Assembly (NCBI GenBank): GCA_964638715.1
Contig: CAZWZF010000014.1
Span: forward strand, 1 to 64,000
DNA: 64,000 nucleotides
From: JBAXQQ01 sp037131695
Lineage (GTDB): Bacteria; Armatimonadota; Hebobacteria; CAIYQO01
Reading direction: 5' to 3'
The notes beneath the pieces are model-generated. The model was not told the DNA's origin and did no database searches. It worked only from the letters and a program-made list of their open reading frames with translations. The position numbers and the translations under genes were made by a program. Each line of letters begins with the position of its first letter. The first letter of the stretch is position 1. Shown piece after piece: positions 9,384-16,784 of this stretch.

Positions 9384-9446
9384 TTTTGACATGATTAACA
9401 ATTTGCAAAGCAAAAAATCTTGTTAATCATGTTAATCATGTCAAAA
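9384..9446. repeat. TGACATGATTAAC fold-back repeat, copy 1
   Basis: The left arm ttttgacatgattaaca (9384-9400) is the exact reverse complement of tgttaatcatgtcaaaa (9430-9446), with an extra tgttaatca unit inside. It lies in the spacer between divergent genes. Other copies are at 11391, 41374 and 45165. Confidence 0.75.
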
Positions 9447-9541
9447 CGTGAAATCCCGATTTATAATTGTTTCACAAACTAATTGAGTAAATGTGGAAAA
9501 ATGATTATAATAGATGTAGATAAAATAGTAAGGTAATACTG

Positions 9542-10411
9542 ATGACTAAAAAGTTTGTTATTGCTGGTATTGGCGAATTGCTATGGGATTTGTTGCCGGA
9601 TGGCAGGCAATTAGGCGGAGCACCGGCAAATTTCATCTATCATATCTATAAATCAGGCGATGATGGCATTGTTATCAGCAGCATCGGCAATGATGATGAC
9701 GGCATGGCGATAATCGCTGGACTTGAACAACACGGAATAAATACCAACTATATCCAGATAATCCCGCATCTGCCAACCGGCGTGGTGAATGTCGTCGTTG
9801 ACAACACCGGACAACCAAGTTATGAGATAGTTGAAAATGTAGCATGGGACAATATTGAATTTACCCCGGAAATAGCAGAATTGACACCCAAAATAGATCT
9901 TATATGTTTTGGAACTTTGGCGCAAAGATCGGGGAAAAACAAGGACACCATCAAAAAAATAATCGAAACATTGCCGGCAAGCACTAAAAAGCTATATGAC
10001 ATCAACCTGCGACAGCAATTTTATGATGCCGAAACGGTAGAATGGTCACTGCGCACCGCAGATATCGTAAAGTTAAATGACTCAGAATTATTGGCGGTAT
10101 ACCACTTGTTGAATATTAATCATGCAGATAATTTTTTAGTCGATTCCCGCCGGTTGGCAAACTTATTCGATATTGAATTGCTGTGTGTCACCCGTGGAGA
10201 ATACGGCAGCCTGCTGATTGCTGAAGACCACCACGATTATCACCCCGGATGTTCAATAGAGGTTAATGATACCGTAGGTGCCGGCGACGCTTTCACCGCC
10301 GCCATGGCGCATCACTATCTGCGCGGCGCACCACTTGCCGAAATAAACGAAAAAGCAAACCGACTCGGTTCATTCGTTGCGTCACAATCTGGCGCGATGC
10401 CAAAGTATTGA
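9542..10411 (+). CDS. PfkB-family sugar kinase, fructokinase-like
   Basis: A 289-residue cytosolic ribokinase/PfkB-family kinase that phosphorylates a sugar with ATP. The N-terminal substrate region GIGELLWDLLPDG and GGAPANF (about 26-32) is typical of bacterial fructokinases. Signature 2 with the catalytic Asp is DTVGAGDAFTAA near 250. The frame is complete and of normal length. AAGG lies about nine bases before the ATG. No sugar transporter is adjacent, so the fructokinase assignment rests on sequence style alone. Confidence 0.85.
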   Translation: MTKKFVIAGIGELLWDLLPDGRQLGGAPANFIYHIYKSGDDGIVISSIGNDDDGMAIIAGLEQHGINTNYIQIIPHLPTGVVNVVVDNTGQPSYEIVENVAWDNIEFTPEIAELTPKIDLICFGTLAQRSGKNKDTIKKIIETLPASTKKLYDINLRQQFYDAETVEWSLRTADIVKLNDSELLAVYHLLNINHADNFLVDSRRLANLFDIELLCVTRGEYGSLLIAEDHHDYHPGCSIEVNDTVGAGDAFTAAMAHHYLRGAPLAEINEKANRLGSFVASQSGAMPKY

Positions 10412-10515
10412 ATTTAATTGAAAATTGTAAATGGCGAATTGCATTTTCCAATTAACCCGCCTTTCCCTGTAACAATTTCCCCGATTCTGTGTCGAAAATA
10501 GACAGAGGTTTACGC

Positions 10516-11373
10516 ATGATTTCCCTTATTATTCCCAGCATGAATAAGCTGTATTATACTCGACGCTGCCTGACGAGTTTGCTCCTTACCCGCGGTGTAG
10601 ATGTCGAATTTGTATTAGTCGACAACGGGTCACAGGATGGTACCGCGGAGTATCTGCTGGAATTTCGCAAAGTGGCGGCAGAGAAAGGGATTCCAGTAAC
10701 TATAATTATCAATGACCGCAATGTCGGTGCCTGTACCGCCCGCAACCAGGCTATCGGAGTGGCACGCGGCAGCGAAGTGGCATTTTTAGATAACGATATC
10801 GTGCTGCGTGACAAGGACTGGCTGTTGAAATTACGCGAGACCCTGTATTCATCTGAGGACATCGCATTAGTCACTCCCAAGTTGCTATTCCCCTTCCCGC
10901 CTTACGCCATCGAGCATTGCTCTATCGCCATATCCCCCACCGGCACCGTCGGGTATATCGGTCGCGGTCAGTTGAATGACGATCCGCGTTATAATCAGCG
11001 CGTAGATATCCAGGGGTCAGCGAGCGCGTGCGTGCTGGTGAAAAAATCTGTGCTGGATGAAGTCGGTATTTTTGACGAGATATTCAACCCGGTACAATTT
11101 GAGGACTTGGACCTGTTTTACCGGATGAAAGAAAAAGGCTATCGGCTGGTGTATGAACCGACGGCGGAAATGTACCATTTCGAAAATGTCACCACCGACA
11201 ACTCAGTTACGGTAAACTTTAAATATCAGACTATTAAAAATGGCGTAGTATTTAAAAAACGTTGGCGGCACATGTTCACCGTGGAAAACGGACCTGCTGA
11301 TGAAGAACTCCGCTGGGCAGAACTGCCCCGCCAGCGCATCGAGGAGATTGGCGAATTGCCAATAATAGAATGA
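10516..11373 (+). CDS. Family 2 glycosyltransferase
   Basis: A 285-residue GT-A fold glycosyltransferase. MISLIIPSMNKLYYTRRCL begins the nucleotide-sugar fold, VEFVLVDNGSQDGTAEYL carries the first acidic site, and EVAFLDNDIVLRDKDWL holds the D-x-D-like site near 90. GIFDEIFNPVQFEDLDLFYRM near 200 is the usual acceptor-side motif of rhamnosyl/WbbL-like GT2 enzymes. It probably adds sugar to a surface polysaccharide. The frame is open to a GTG at 10489, but AGAGG seven bases before ATG 10516 marks the true start. No transmembrane segment is visible. Confidence 0.85.
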   Translation: MISLIIPSMNKLYYTRRCLTSLLLTRGVDVEFVLVDNGSQDGTAEYLLEFRKVAAEKGIPVTIIINDRNVGACTARNQAIGVARGSEVAFLDNDIVLRDKDWLLKLRETLYSSEDIALVTPKLLFPFPPYAIEHCSIAISPTGTVGYIGRGQLNDDPRYNQRVDIQGSASACVLVKKSVLDEVGIFDEIFNPVQFEDLDLFYRMKEKGYRLVYEPTAEMYHFENVTTDNSVTVNFKYQTIKNGVVFKKRWRHMFTVENGPADEELRWAELPRQRIEEIGELPIIE

Positions 11374-11390
11374 AATGATTCTACTAAGAG

Positions 11391-11416
11391 TTTTTGACAT
11401 GATTAACATGATTAAT
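11391..11416. repeat. TGACATGATTAAC repeat, single arm
   Basis: One arm, tttttgacatgattaacatg followed by attaat, directly after the glycosyltransferase stop. The matching opposite arm of the other copies is missing. Confidence 0.55.
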
Positions 11417-11461
11417 TTCAAAAAAGTCTGGTTTTAATAAAGCAAACACCAATAATTAACA

Positions 11462-11586
11462 GTCACAGTTTGGAACAGAGTCGCAGCCCGGCTGATTTAT
11501 TTAAATCTATCATTTTTACCACTTGCCAATCAGGAGATTAGCGTTCCCGGGGATAGCCGGGCTGCGACCCTGTTCCAAACTGAGAC
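11462..11586. repeat. Dispersed hairpin element, copy 2
   Basis: A 125-bp fold-back with arms GTCACAGTTTGGAACAG and CTGTTCCAAACTGAGAC. Several arm bases differ from copy 1 but changed on both sides, so pairing is kept (CAGCCCGGCT pairs with AGCCGGGCTG). The centre shares gccaatcagga and gcgttcccgggga with copy 3, including an inner ccaat/attgg-type stem. Confidence 0.85.
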
Positions 11587-11654
11587 TGCATTTTTTTACA
11601 TGAATTATTTAACTTTCACAGATTCCACACACCGGCAAGATGTCATTGCTCTGT

Positions 11655-11693
11655 AATTGTCAATTGTCCATTGTCAATTGTCAATTGTCAATT
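11655..11693. repeat. CAATTGT heptamer array
   Basis: Five consecutive heptamers of the form caattgt or cattgtc (taattgtcaattgtccattg and onward), ending in a T-run just after the stop of the minus-strand MBL gene. Similar short arrays are at 15889, 35982, 43760 and 46415. Confidence 0.7.
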
Positions 11694-11705
11694 TTTTCTC
11701 TCTCT

Positions 11706-13937
11706 TCACTCCTCTCTCTTCAAAACAGTTTCCGTAAACTCCGGCAATACCCTTTCTCCCATAGTTACATCTACTGCTACCGCATACCTGCCGGCTTGTA
11801 AATCTTTCGGTACCTGTATGGTTATTGGTATGGCTGCTTCTGACTTTGGCTGTATTATTGCAGTGGCGAGTTCATTATTTGCCCATCCAGCGCGCGGTTT
11901 TGCCTGTACTGTCATTGTTTGCGGGGTACTGGCGTGATTTGTTATTACTATGTTCAACGATGCTATCTCACCCGGATTTACATCCTGTTCATAAGGGTGA
12001 CAGCGCGCCCAGAAATCGTCGGTCGCAAAGTTGGGGTGTGGCCAGGGGAATAACTCGCTGTAACTGGCTTCCCGCGTCGCCAGGTTGTCGCGCATCCGCT
12101 GGTATTCGTCATCGGTAAAGCTGAAACCACCTTCAACATGGGGGTTAAACAGCAGGTCTAGCTGTAATTTCTGCAACAGTGCAATGCAATAGTCAAACCC
12201 CACCCCGGCGCCGAGGAAATTGCGGTTGTTGGCGCAATAGTCGTCCATTCCAGCCAATGCGAATGAATCGCCGACGAAGAACATTCGCGGGCCATTCGCG
12301 CTTTCTACCAGCAGGCCATCGTGATAGAGGGTTTGTCCCGGGAAGTTATAGGCGGTCATGGTAAACTCGCGCCACTGCCAGCTTTCGCCATCGCCGGTGC
12401 GGCGGTCAACCCGTGCCGCATTTGGAGATATACATGGTATTCGCCAGGAACGCGGGTCGGCGATAACATCGGCAACTGCCGGGTCGGCAAATAGCGGGCA
12501 ATAGAAAATCTTCTGGAACTCCGGGATTGTATCAACATGGTCATCATGAATGTGGGTAATCCACAGGCCTTCCACCGCGTTGATTTCACCTTCTGCTATC
12601 ATTCGCTGCAACTCGCTGATTACCCGCGGGGTGCCGCAATCCATCACAAAAGCCGCGCCGGTATTGCTGATAATAATCCACGAAGTATCGACATGGCGAA
12701 GGCATGCCGGTGCCGGCGACGCTTCACGAATCGGCATATATTCCGGCTTGTTAGTAAATTTATCCGGGAAATACGACCGGATAGTGTTTACCGAAATGTA
12801 ATTTTCCCAGGCAGCGTCCAGCCTTTCCGACAGCAAATCAACCGCCGCCTTCGGGTCGGTCATGATAACGCCATGGGTGGGAATCAGCGCGTCCGGCGAG
12901 AACTCCAGCACCTTTCGCAGACTGGCAATCAATTCACCCCGACCGCCCAGGAAAGCGTGGTAATCCCACAAATTTTCATCGCCATGCTGCAAACTCAACA
13001 ACTCCCAAATTTGCCCCGCGTCATATATCATATCGCCGGTGAATACCACCCGGATGCCGTCAACCTGAACCAGGTAACTCATACTGCCATCAGTATGGCC
13101 GGGGGTGGCAATGGAGGTTATTTTGGCTTGCCCCCATGTAATCACCTCGCCATCAATCAACCCGCGGCTAACCGGGATATTCTCCACCGCTACCAAATGA
13201 CTTGGACGGTAGTTATACAAATGCCAACGATTTTTCAAATCGCACCAAAAATCTTCCGCTTTTTCAAGAAGATGTTTTTCTGGTTGTGGAGCAATTATAT
13301 GGGCATCAGACATCTCATAAATCCCGCAAAATCCATCGCGGTGGTAGTGGGTAAGGAGGACGGTATCAACCTGTTGTTCATGCAATTCAGAAAGAATATC
13401 CTTGCCGCAATCAATTAATAATACCTTATTGCCATTGGTAAGAATGCCAGTGTTGGATGAACCGTGAATAACGGAAAGGTTTACTGAAAGTGAAGTTCTT
13501 TTAGGCATTTCTTTCTCCAATTTCTTTAGTTTATTCTTTTTATCAGTATCAATGAATAGCGCTTTTATTTCAGGCCTGGTAATTAAGAATGAAATTATTC
13601 CGTAATATAGACCAAGAATGAAAAAAATTATACATGATATTAAAATATATCCAGACATAAAACCATCTCTGTCAGCAATGTAATCAACAAGAAATACAAC
13701 AGAAAAAATTATCATTATAAATGGTAATATTAATGCAATCCACCATCCACCTTTATTCTTTTTGTATAGCCCAATTCCCATCAATATATTGAATATAAAA
13801 TAGATGACATACAAAGAATCTTCCGATGTAACAAAGATTAAAAAGTTCACTAATGCCGGGATAATATACAATAACGAAGCAATTTTTAATAATTTTGGAG
13901 TATTTTTAAATTCAGTTTTAAAATCAGCAAATGTCAT
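11706..13937 (-). CDS. Membrane-anchored protein with two metallo-beta-lactamase domains
   Basis: A 743-residue fusion. Residues 1-120 hold four hydrophobic segments (about 16-36, 42-58, 65-87, 94-119) and match the N-termini of the two genes upstream. The first MBL domain, about 150-385, has HYHRDG at 197-202 (final His of H-x-H-x-D-H replaced by Gly), TPGHTDG at 278, TGD at 300 and PTHG at 353. The second, about 405-625, has a complete HIHDDH at 462-467 and VGD at 555, but FPGQTLYH where a metal His is usual. Residues 640-740 look like a beta-sandwich tail (NPGEIASLNIVITNH). It is probably a hydrolase of unknown substrate on the cytoplasmic or outer face. The start shares leader sequence with its paralogues; its ribosome site is weak. 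Confidence 0.75.
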   Translation of the reverse strand: MTFADFKTEFKNTPKLLKIASLLYIIPALVNFLIFVTSEDSLYVIYFIFNILMGIGLYKKNKGGWWIALILPFIMIIFSVVFLVDYIADRDGFMSGYILISCIIFFILGLYYGIISFLITRPEIKALFIDTDKKNKLKKLEKEMPKRTSLSVNLSVIHGSSNTGILTNGNKVLLIDCGKDILSELHEQQVDTVLLTHYHRDGFCGIYEMSDAHIIAPQPEKHLLEKAEDFWCDLKNRWHLYNYRPSHLVAVENIPVSRGLIDGEVITWGQAKITSIATPGHTDGSMSYLVQVDGIRVVFTGDMIYDAGQIWELLSLQHGDENLWDYHAFLGGRGELIASLRKVLEFSPDALIPTHGVIMTDPKAAVDLLSERLDAAWENYISVNTIRSYFPDKFTNKPEYMPIREASPAPACLRHVDTSWIIISNTGAAFVMDCGTPRVISELQRMIAEGEINAVEGLWITHIHDDHVDTIPEFQKIFYCPLFADPAVADVIADPRSWRIPCISPNAARVDRRTGDGESWQWREFTMTAYNFPGQTLYHDGLLVESANGPRMFFVGDSFALAGMDDYCANNRNFLGAGVGFDYCIALLQKLQLDLLFNPHVEGGFSFTDDEYQRMRDNLATREASYSELFPWPHPNFATDDFWARCHPYEQDVNPGEIASLNIVITNHASTPQTMTVQAKPRAGWANNELATAIIQPKSEAAIPITIQVPKDLQAGRYAVAVDVTMGERVLPEFTETVLKREE

Positions 13938-13950
13938 TATTCATACTCAT

Positions 13951-14116
13951 TTTCTCTTAACCGCAGAGTTTATTGCGATATTTTACCAGATTGTTTGAGA
14001 TACCGGCAAAAGATTCTCTTTTTTGTCTTGAACCACGATTTGGGGGGATTTTAGGATTTGTGGATTATAATAATCCTTTAATCGATTAATCCTATAAATC
14101 GTGATTCAGACAAGAA
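13951..14116. repeat. Copied leader module A of the membrane-gene trio
   Basis: This spacer contains taaccgcagagttt, attttaccagatt, ttgagataccggcaaaag and ttctcttttttgtc, and then a fold-back (cttgaaccacgattt against aaatcgtgattcagacaag, 14024-14114). Nearly the same text precedes the next gene upstream (14575-14762), and a shortened version lies at 15594-15672. Each copy lies 5' of one of the three related minus-strand membrane genes. Confidence 0.75.
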
Positions 14117-14122
14117 AAAATG

Positions 14123-14554
14123 TTAACCTGCTATATCAGTTGTTGATTTCTTAAATAGTGCTTTTACTTCAGGGTTTGTCAGGTCATCAAATATCGATTT
14201 ATTGTAAAAGTAGTTAATTATAAAAAAAACTAATATTTGCGCTGACATTAATAATGTCGCTTGTGGTACGCAACTGCCACTAAATAATACTGAGAAAAAA
14301 TAGATTATTTCAAGTAACAACGGCACAGCCAGTGATAATATCGAAAACCACCAGGATATGTAATTTCTATAAATTAGTCCAATACCCGCTAATAAACAAA
14401 GCAAACAATAGAGAATAATTATTGACGATATTATTCTGGATGACCGATTGTCTTGTACAAATGCAATGATGGCGAGTATCAGAAATACCGATGAAGGAAT
14501 AATTTGCATAAATACTGCATCATTAAATTTTTTGGGATTTTCATTTAAATCCAT
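14123..14554 (-). CDS. Small membrane protein, paralogue of neighbours
   Basis: A 143-residue protein with four predicted membrane segments (about 15-35, 40-62, 68-90, 98-116) and a short polar tail. Its tail NPEVKALFKKS matches RPEIKALFID of the MBL fusion and RPKIMILFEK of the gene upstream, and its leader (ggagcatggataATG) matches theirs. The family is not one I can name. It looks like a shortened version of the membrane module without a soluble domain. GGAG lies nine bases before the ATG. Codon use is AT-rich, unlike flanking housekeeping genes. Confidence 0.65.
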   Translation of the reverse strand: MDLNENPKKFNDAVFMQIIPSSVFLILAIIAFVQDNRSSRIISSIIILYCLLCLLAGIGLIYRNYISWWFSILSLAVPLLLEIIYFFSVLFSGSCVPQATLLMSAQILVFFIINYFYNKSIFDDLTNPEVKALFKKSTTDIAG

Positions 14555-14574
14555 TATCCATGCTCCTTCACTCC

Positions 14575-14762
14575 ATAACCGCAGAGTTGCACAGAGTTTT
14601 GCGCAGAGTAACGCTAAGTTATTGCAATATTCTACCAGATTATTTGAGATACCGGCAAAAGATTCTCTTTTTTGTCTCGAACCACGATTTGGGGGGATTT
14701 TTGGATTTGAGGATTAACAATCTTTTAATCGATTAATCCCTTGAAATCGTGGTTCATACAGG
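14575..14762. repeat. Copied leader module B of the membrane-gene trio
   Basis: Near-duplicate of 13951-14116, with the same order of blocks and the same fold-back (tctcgaaccacgattt against aaatcgtggttca, 14677-14756). It differs by a short extra stretch (gcacagagttttgcgcagag) near its start. Confidence 0.75.
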
Positions 14763-14776
14763 AAAATTTATAAAGA

Positions 14777-15574
14777 TTAAAACTCAGAATATGAAGAAAC
14801 ATCATCTTTATCGACATCTGTAACATTCACTTTTTCAAACAATATCATTATTTTAGGTCTGGAGATTAAGAATGCAACTGCTGCGAAATATAAAGCAATA
14901 ACCATGAAAATTATTCCTTCTATTAGTGCTAACTCTCTAAACCATCCATATTTATCTACTAAATAGACCATGAACAAAAATATACTAAAACTTGCTATTA
15001 AATATGGGAGTATTAAAGTAAACCACTTCGCGACTATATTTCTTTTAAACAACCCAAATCCTACCATAAAAATAGATATTATAAATCCTGAAAAAATCAG
15101 TTGAGGAATGAAATCACGATATTCAACATTTACTAAAAATGATAATGAATAGATAAAGATTATATATGGCAATATCATAACAATACACCACTTAATAATA
15201 TTCTTTTTATAAAATCCGATTCCAATAAAGAGATTTAATAACAAGTATCCAAAGTAAATTAATTTGATGATTGAATCATTATGATTTTCATTATTCAGCA
15301 TTGAGAAGGTGCATATTAATATGATAAATGGCAATATTACAGTAAGTCTCCAGATAAGAATATTCCTTTTTATTTGAAATATTGCTATCAGCATATTGTA
15401 GATTGCATAAAAAAAGTAAATCAAAAAGCAAATTAAATTACCAAGTTCATTTGTATCATTGAATGATAATAAATGAAATAGTAATACCAGCGCCGGGATG
15501 ATATACATTAACGAAGCAATTTTTAATAATATTGGGGTGTTTTTAATTTCAGTTCTAAAATTTGCTAATGACAT
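14777..15574 (-). CDS. Polytopic membrane protein, paralogue of neighbours
   Basis: A 265-residue integral membrane protein with about seven or eight hydrophobic helices and little soluble sequence. Its head MSLANFRTEIKNTPILLKIA is clearly related to MTFADFKTEFKNTPKLLKIA of the MBL fusion. Inside it repeats a motif, IGFYKKNIIKW and VGFGLFKRNIVAKW, so it seems built from two to three copies of a roughly 70-residue two-helix unit. Function is unknown. It is first of the three tandem genes; GGAG precedes the ATG. Strong AT bias. Confidence 0.7.
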   Translation of the reverse strand: MSLANFRTEIKNTPILLKIASLMYIIPALVLLFHLLSFNDTNELGNLICFLIYFFYAIYNMLIAIFQIKRNILIWRLTVILPFIILICTFSMLNNENHNDSIIKLIYFGYLLLNLFIGIGFYKKNIIKWCIVMILPYIIFIYSLSFLVNVEYRDFIPQLIFSGFIISIFMVGFGLFKRNIVAKWFTLILPYLIASFSIFLFMVYLVDKYGWFRELALIEGIIFMVIALYFAAVAFLISRPKIMILFEKVNVTDVDKDDVSSYSEF

Positions 15575-15593
15575 TATCTATACTCCTTCACTA

Positions 15594-15672
15594 CTTAACC
15601 GCTGAGTTACGCAGAGTTATTGCAATATTTTACCAGATTATTTGAGATACCGGTAAAATATAGGATTTTAGG
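15594..15672. repeat. Copied leader module C, truncated
   Basis: taaccgctgagttacgcaga, attgcaatattttaccagat and ttgagataccggtaaaat match the first halves of modules A and B; the fold-back half is missing. It lies directly 5' of the first membrane gene. Confidence 0.65.
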
Positions 15673-15678
15673 ATTATG

Positions 15679-15838
15679 TATTGGATCGCAGGCATCTTGC
15701 CTGCCCTCGGCAGTAATAAAGTGGCACATTATATTAAGACGCATCGTTACAAATTTTTGTAATTTAAAAGTTTCTATTTGCTTGCCAAGTGCCGCTAAAT
15801 TTCATCCGGGGGGCAGGCTGGAAGCCTGCGATCCAATA
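15679..15838. repeat. Fold-back element with 28-bp arms
   Basis: tattggatcgcaggcatc at the left and gcctgcgatccaata at the right pair across about 105 bases of spacer, with one small mismatch zone in the middle of each arm. Each arm is itself a small hairpin (gcaggc...gcctgc). With the copied module and the short CAATTGT-like array at 15889-15911 it fills the spacer of about 340 bases before prmA's 3' end; no gene is seen. Confidence 0.7.
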
Positions 15839-15911
15839 CAATCCACAGGCGGGCCGCCTGTTTTACGTTTTTGCTCATCGGTATTCGCTGTCAACTTTCC
15901 ACTGTCCACTG

Positions 15912-16772
15912 TCAACTTTTTGAGACCAGGGTTACCCAATCTTCTCTTTCGTATCTTTTTATCATGGTATGTCCCGCGGCTATTAGGGCGGCGGCTATGT
16001 CGTCTTCCTGACTGGTTATGTAGCCGGATGATATGAAGATGCCGCCGGGTTTCATTACGCCGGGCAGGTATGGGATAAGTTCGAGAATTACCGGGGCGAG
16101 GATGTTGGCGATGGTGATGTCGAATTTTCCGTCGATACCGGTGGTCAGGTCGGCGGTGGTGAACTTTATCTGGTCGTCCACTTTATTTACCACGGCGTTG
16201 CTGGTGGCGACTTTCACCGCCAGGGCATCGTTGTCGGTGCCGACTATCGGTGACGCGCCTAATTTTGCCGCTGCTATCGCCAGTATACCGCTGCCGGTGC
16301 CGATGTCGCAGAAGGATAAGCCAGGCTGCACGTAATCGGAAACCGCCAGCAGGCAGTTGTAGGTGGTGCCATGGGTGCCGGTGCCGAACGCCATGCCGGG
16401 GTCGAGGATTATCACCTGCTGGCCGGGCAGGGCGTCATATGTCTCCCAACTGGGCATCACCGCGATGCGGTCGGTAAGACTGACGGGAGAGAAGAATTGT
16501 TTCCATCCCTCCAGCCAGTCCTGGTCTTCCATTTCGGTAAGAGTATAACCGGTGCCGGCGGGCAAGATATCGAACTCAACCATTTTGCCGAGAACGAATT
16601 TCGCGGTAGCCTCTACCTCGTCCGGAATCGCTTCATGCCAGAACGCTTTGACGTAATCCTGACCTTTGCGCCATTCCTCGGACACACCATTGGCACCGTT
16701 GTTGCGGAACGAATCCGCAACTATTTCGCCAACCCCGGCAGGTACAGGAACTTCAATTACTTGCCATGCCAT
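15912..16772 (-). CDS. prmA: Ribosomal protein L11 methyltransferase
   Basis: A 286-residue S-adenosylmethionine-dependent methyltransferase that trimethylates ribosomal protein L11. The family-specific central block is present, LDPGMAFGTGTHGTTYNCL (about 122-141), followed by the SAM-binding loop CDIGTGSGILAIAAAKLGA (about 154-172) and IANILAPVILELIPYL. The preceding linker WLEGWKQFFSP is also typical. Length is normal. The start is 12 bases downstream of the ankyrin gene stop, and the AGGA ribosome site overlaps that stop, so translation is probably coupled. hisH, the ankyrin gene and prmA form one minus-strand operon. Confidence 0.95.
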   Translation of the reverse strand: MAWQVIEVPVPAGVGEIVADSFRNNGANGVSEEWRKGQDYVKAFWHEAIPDEVEATAKFVLGKMVEFDILPAGTGYTLTEMEDQDWLEGWKQFFSPVSLTDRIAVMPSWETYDALPGQQVIILDPGMAFGTGTHGTTYNCLLAVSDYVQPGLSFCDIGTGSGILAIAAAKLGASPIVGTDNDALAVKVATSNAVVNKVDDQIKFTTADLTTGIDGKFDITIANILAPVILELIPYLPGVMKPGGIFISSGYITSQEDDIAAALIAAGHTMIKRYEREDWVTLVSKS

Positions 16773-16784
16773 TATTTTATATCC

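Noticed and set aside
11655..11693. Possible CRISPR array
   Set aside because: Units are 7 bases with no spacers, and no cas gene is present.
12537..13418. 293-codon plus-strand ORF opposite the MBL fusion
   Set aside because: It is antisense to a gene with clear MBL motifs, has no ribosome site and no recognisable domain.
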